Shown here: positions 59,906 through 64,000 of the stretch, piece after piece | Numbering within the stretch: position 1 is the stretch's first letter | Layout: each line of letters opens with the position of its first letter | Assembly (NCBI GenBank): GCA_004154925.1 | Contig: QJNS01000753.1 | Coordinates: forward strand, 98,301 to 162,300 | Source: Monosporascus cannonballus | Taxonomy: Eukaryota; Ascomycota; Sordariomycetes; Xylariales | DNA: 64,000 nucleotides | Direction: 5' to 3' | Notes under the pieces: generated by a model | Database searches by the model: none | Seen by the model: the letters and a program-made list of their open reading frames with translations, nothing else | Told to the model about the DNA's origin: nothing | Program-made: the position numbers and the translations under genes

Positions 59906-60590
59906 GATGTTGACCTCGAACAAGGAGAAGAGTAACTAAGGGCAAGGGCAAGTGTAGGGAATGTTCTGAGTGCAGATGCTGCTCCTGAGATATCTTCGCA
60001 ACAATATTTCTTTGGCGAGAATGGAACTCGAGGAAGGTATTTATAATCGGCTGGGACCAGGCTGCGTTCCTGATATGTTCTCTCCTGCCATGTTCGTGCT
60101 GTAAGGTTGAACTCGAGAAGGATATTTATAACTCAGCGGGGACAAGCCCGAACGATCAACGCCGAGAGATCAGCGCCGATGCAAACCCTGTGTGCTCTGC
60201 TCAGCTAGAATTAAGAGAGGGCGATCATTTGATGGGGCGGCTGAATGTGCTGCAATCAGAAGTTCCACTTTAACGGACTTTTGCAGCTGAGCAGTGGACG
60301 GACTGGGGTCTAATTATGCCGTCTTACAGGTGCGGAATTCTAGGTCAAGCACTTGTCATGGGTTCCCCACGGTTGGCAACAGGGATCATTGCGACAAAAC
60401 CCAAAAATCATGAATAGGTAGGGAAGGCTATGAAATTAAATGAACTGTGTAGAATATCGTGTAGGTGGTCGTTCCAGCTCTAAAATGGGAGATTATTTAA
60501 CTTCTGTAAAACAGCGAAGAGAAATGGAAATACGCGGTGTATCATGTATTCGTCCTCGTTTGCCCAACTTCTTATGGATAGCCGGCCCGT
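59906..60590. other. Intergenic region and promoter of the secreted-protein gene
   Basis: Contains the duplicated promoter block described separately. The remainder (60150-60590) shows no gene. Confidence 0.5.
60023..60146 (-). promoter_or_regulatory. Duplicated TATA promoter block upstream of the secreted-protein gene
   Basis: Two similar units (60023-60060 and about 60107-60146), each with gaactcga(g), then a perfect TATAAATA on the minus strand (60038-60045 and 60123-60130) and a following GGGAC-like segment. They are 85 bases apart. The proximal TATA is about 135 bases before the ATG at 59905. Confidence 0.6.
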
Positions 60591-62049
60591 TTATAGTCCC
60601 AACGGTATTTCGTAACTATACTCGGGCGCGCCAGCCCACTGGGGGAAGGATTTTCCCGTACTCTGATATTGCTCGGCCGGCAGGAAGCTCTCCAGATCCG
60701 ACCTGACGCAGCCGGACTTCGCCAGCGGTCTGGCTTCGAAGCGGTCCTCGATCCACCGGAGCCAGGTCTGCCGGGTGGCGTGCATGGTCGGAACGTGCTG
60801 CGTTCCGTTTATCACCAGATATTCTAGGTCATTTTCAGGGTTCACTTCGCAGGTGTCCCGGACTGTGGCGCTCGTGATGTCGAACGGGATGTACACGTCC
60901 TCGGTGCCTTGCACAACCAGGAGCGGGCCCCGGAACGGTTTCCGGCCCACATTCGCCAACTTCGCGTACGCATCGGCGTACCACGTGTCCCGGTAGTCTT
61001 CCCTCACTATCGCCTCTCCAGTGAAGTACAGCTGCTGACCCACGGCTATGCCGCCCTCGACCTCCCTGAGCAGTTCCGTGCGCGCGACCCCGAGGGGCGT
61101 CAGCCACTGGCTAAGTTCAAAGTCAGGGAAAATGGAGTCCAACATCATGCCGATCCAGGAGACGATAAACTCGGGGAGGCCGCCGAATACGTCGGTCGTG
61201 GGGCTGGCGGCTATCGTACCCAGGTAACCCCCGGCCAGGTCCGCGAACTCATCCGAGGCCAGCGCCTCCGCGACGCCCTGGCTGTGGCCCATGGCCACGA
61301 ACCGCGGCTCCAGCAGCTCCGCGAACGCCTCCCGCGCGGCGCGCAGGGCGTTCAGCGCGTCACGGGCGCCCGCCGATGACACGAGGTACTCGTGCGGGAT
61401 CGCAGAGCCGTCCCACGACTCCGACACGCCCAGTCCCGCGTAGTCGGACCCCACGACCGCGTACCCGGCCTGTGCGAGCGTGAACAGCGCCGCGTCCGCG
61501 TACCAGAGCGCGCGGTGCGTCGATGGAGCTGCCGAGGCAAAGAAGCCTGACGTGCCGTGCGCCCAAAGGACGGTCGGCGCCCTTGCCTTCACCGGGGCTA
61601 TAACCGGAGCCGGGGCCGGGGAACCGCCGCGCCTCGAACGGCCACAGCACGAACGCCGAGGCCGGGACCACGGTGCCATTGGTGTTTGTCGTCGTGTAGA
61701 GGATGCGCGAGAGCGCCGTGTTGGGCGGGATCGCGAACGGCGCCGGGTCGGTGAAGCGCTGGGCCCTGAGGGGCGTCCCGGACGGCGGGGGTCCCGTAGT
61801 GTTCGGTGACAGGGGTGGTAGCAAGTAGAAAGCGTCCTCGCGGGGCCCACCGTTGGCGAGCTGCGAGCGGTCGAAGTTGATCACGGTGTTCAGGCTGGCG
61901 GCCATATCCTCGGAGAGGCTTGCCTTCTCGATCTGCGCCCGCGACAAGGCGAAGGACGAGTTGAACCCCGTTGACTGAGGCGCCACCGTTGCCTGAGCAT
62001 TGGTGCCGGCTACCGTCGTGAGGAGTAGAAGTGTGCGCAGGTTATGCAT
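60591..62049 (-). CDS. Secretory lipase / alpha-beta hydrolase (one frameshift)
   Basis: ATG at 62049, signal peptide MHNLRTLLLLTTVAGTNAQA. No introns. The first 140 residues (to about 61622) and the remaining 345 (61617-60591) are in different frames, joined at a CCCC run on the minus strand (61618-61621). Removing one C there gives 485 residues. The second part has TVLWAHGTSGFFASAAPS (oxyanion region), the Ser elbow VAMGHSQGVAEA (about residue 250), Asp in VVQGTEDVYIPFD (about 382) and His in NGTQHVPTMHA (about 415), the order of the secretory lipase family (Candida-type LIP). It probably hydrolyses lipids or esters outside the cell. Very GC-rich. Frameshift may be a homopolymer assembly error or a recent mutation; all catalytic residues are present. 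Confidence 0.82.
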
Positions 62050-62127
62050 TGTGGATGTGATTCTTTTCTCTTGTCTAACTTGCTGTCGAAGTTCTCATCC
62101 TCCCTCGTGCAGCAAAGCGGCAGCGTC

Positions 62128-62135
62128 TATTTATA
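62128..62135 (-). promoter_or_regulatory. TATA box of the lipase gene
   Basis: Perfect TATAAATA on the minus strand about 80 bases before the ATG at 62049, the same octamer used twice by the neighbouring gene. Confidence 0.6.
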
Positions 62136-62571
62136 ATTTGTCACGACCGCAGGATCAATTTCTAATCGCCCTCCAACGCCAAAATCAGTAGAGGTCGACT
62201 ATACGAATAGAGCCAACTATTGAATCCTTCGTCAATCGACATCGTGGTCGGCATCACTACATTGTTCGGTCGCTGTAGTCCATGGGGTTTTACCTGGGAG
62301 TCAGGAGAGAGGTTGTGGGGATATAACTGGAGACTCACGCAGAGGGCCAAGTCCACCGACCTCCGTGGCGTACGACCGTGCTCAGGATGTTGTTAGGAAT
62401 CCGGGGGTTTCCACCAGGACAAATGGGGCTAGCCCTATTCGAAATGGCTAAAGGTTAGGAATATTCTTCCTTACCTTCCATAGCTTCCCATATCTTTGGA
62501 TTATTTACCCTTCGATTAATAATAGAAATTATGGATTAATAAGTGAATGTTGTGCATATTAGCACGATTAT

Positions 62572-62724
62572 TGTTATGGCACCCACAGTACGGCTTACTT
62601 AAGCAGCCACATGGTTATATATACGCAGGCGCTACACGCCTGTTTAGATAGCCTTCCCCCTTTCCCTTCTTGTGTTGCAACAGAATATCCTCCCGAGACC
62701 TAAGGGACGATCGGCGCCGTGACA
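62572..62724. mobile_element. Candidate solo LTR
   Basis: 153 bp beginning TGTTATGGCACC and ending GCGCCGTGACA, with a TATATATA-type box inside, flanked by ATTAT and ACTAT (one C/T mismatch). Normal GC content. Confidence 0.5.
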
Positions 62725-63354
62725 ACTATTTGTTCTTAGATATAATCCGACATCCCCCAAGCAGTTACAGGAAGTCCATAGCTTTGATATAATTTTATTA
62801 GTAGATGTGGCGATTTGTTGTTTGAGCGTTGAAAGGGTCAGAAGGGCTTTGATTTGTGACCCTAGGATTACAAGGGCAAAGGAGCCAACAGCCTATATGT
62901 GGCTGCTCCCCACCCCTATTGGAAAATGTGAACCGAGACAGGACCCCGGACTGAAGACTTGCAACACTTTGCCCACAAATTTAATACAACACTTCTTGGG
63001 CCTTCACTTCACGTTCTCCCATTCAAATCCTTGCAGGGAAGCCCCTTCTCCTGTTTTACATTCTTACATTTCACAATCATTAAAACCATCTCTGCCTACT
63101 TAATATATAAATTAAGTGGCATATGTGTCGTTACGTAGCGGTGATGTATCTCATAATTAGCGGTTGATGCATATTTTATCATTCTACCTTGCCCGGATAC
63201 CTAGGTAAAGTTGACGTCTGGGGGCGGGTCAACTTTTACCCCTTCGACCGTCTAATGAACTATATGGATTGCACCTAGACGTAAGTCATTCTTGGGGATA
63301 CCCAGATTGGAGTAGTAACCGAGGTCATCGCGAATGCTATTTAGGTCTTCACAT

Positions 63355-63380
63355 CCCCGGCCGTGCCCCTCCGGCCGGGG
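63355..63380. repeat. GC hairpin
   Basis: CCCCGGCC and GGCCGGGG arms, 8 bp perfect stem with a 10 nt pyrimidine-rich loop. No gene end is adjacent, so a terminator role is not supported. Confidence 0.55.
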
Positions 63381-63488
63381 AAACATACCATCTCTAATCC
63401 GCCCTCTAAGTACACAAGGTCAAACCAAACCGTCCGGTTCCTTTTAACCACAATGCCTATTCCCAGCTTTGCCGTCAGCTAATCTTGG

Positions 63489-63516
<28 letters not shown>
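63489..63516. repeat. T28 homopolymer
   Basis: Twenty-eight consecutive T. Could be a poly(A) tail trace of a retroposed sequence on the minus strand or a plain microsatellite; no source sequence identified. Confidence 0.9.
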
Positions 63517-63519
<3 letters not shown>

Positions 63520-63978
63520 TGCTTTAAAGCGGAACCGGAGCATGGGGAGCAGGGGGGATGGTAGCGATGCCGAATTAGAAGCCAGCACCGCTATTTGATG
63601 CACATCCCGAGTCAATCCCTTGTGTGATCTAACCCAGTCACTTACTCCTGAAACTCTCTCTAAACTGGATGGAATTTCCATTGCCAATTGCCTATCTCAT
63701 CTTGGCTTTGACCTGGAATCAGCCGTACGTAATTTCTCGGTGCAGACACCGGCCGACCGCAGTCGGACCTAGCCAAAGCAAAACCAAGATCTAGAATTAC
63801 ATAAAACAATTAAACTCAGAGAAGAGAAGAGGGAGAAGTCTTCCAAATGTTCCGAAATATATTATTATTTCCTTTTGGGCCCTTGACAAGTTGAAGCATC
63901 TAAATGCCTGCTTTCCCCATTAGATGCCTGAAAAGGGGGTACATCCGCCAAGCAAATGCCTTGAGGCTTAAGGGAATT

Positions 63979-63995
63979 GGGGGGGGGGGGGGGGG
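63979..63995. repeat. G17 homopolymer at the window edge
   Basis: Seventeen consecutive G followed by CGGGT. Not a telomere repeat. Confidence 0.9.
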
Positions 63996-64000
63996 CGGGT

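Larger units (their letters stand above)
62136..64000. other. Intergenic region to the window end
   Basis: No supported gene; the open stretch 62807-63103 lacks features. Contains a candidate solo LTR, a GC hairpin and two long homopolymers listed separately. Confidence 0.45.

Noticed and set aside
63355..63380. Intrinsic terminator
   Set aside because: A GC hairpin exists but not at a gene end, and such terminators are not used by RNA polymerase II.
63961..64000. Possible telomere at the window end
   Set aside because: It is a plain G17 run; no TTAGGG/CCCTAA repeats are present.

Overview
The window is nuclear DNA of a filamentous ascomycete (Pezizomycotina, probably a Sordariomycete). The genes are GC-rich and carry 46-110 nt introns with GTNNGT-like donors and CTNA(C/T)-type branch sites. 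Families typical of moulds are present: a Crh/Utr2 cell-wall transglycosylase, an NmrA-like protein, a secreted lactonase-fold protein, a NACHT-ankyrin NLR and a secretory lipase. Transposons show the extreme AT-rich, transition-only decay of repeat-induced point mutation (RIP). I saw no tRNA or rRNA gene and no CRISPR array.

Layout. Positions 1-14 kb are ordinary euchromatin with four intact genes on the + strand: utr2-like (1345-2881), an NAD(P)-binding NmrA-like protein (4071-4913), a secreted beta-propeller/lactonase-like protein (6512-7690) and a four-exon WD40 protein (10209-13646). From 15.6 to 58 kb lies a transposon block. At its left edge an alpha/beta-hydrolase-NACHT-ankyrin NLR gene (15600-33984) is split twice by LTR insertions. 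Its last ankyrin repeats are separated from the rest by about 14.7 kb of nested elements: a solo LTR contains a Ty1/copia element, which contains a Ty3/gypsy chromovirus and a Fot1/pogo-like DNA transposon. A normal-GC stretch (34-39.7 kb) follows, with a frameshifted receptor-like membrane protein gene (36066-37385, minus) and the 3' half of a DUF1295-family pseudogene (minus). That pseudogene is interrupted by a second gypsy element (39701-46018). Next come two solo LTRs, a foldback element, a sister gypsy copy (47362-54133) and a TA-flanked DNA transposon (55819-58136) carrying its own solo LTR. From 58.7 kb the sequence returns to euchromatin, with two minus-strand secreted-protein genes: an unknown propeller-like protein (58755-59905) and a frameshifted secretory lipase (60591-62049).

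Nearly every element boundary is fixed by matching target-site duplications (GTTGT, GATAG, AATAT, ATTCG, CCCGT, GTCGG, ATAAA, TAAAC, CGAAT, and TA twice), so insertion order can be read directly. The genes do not form an obvious pathway. The main stories are the dismantling of an NLR-type (self/non-self or immunity-like) gene by nested elements, and different C-to-T mutation spectra on sister transposon copies.
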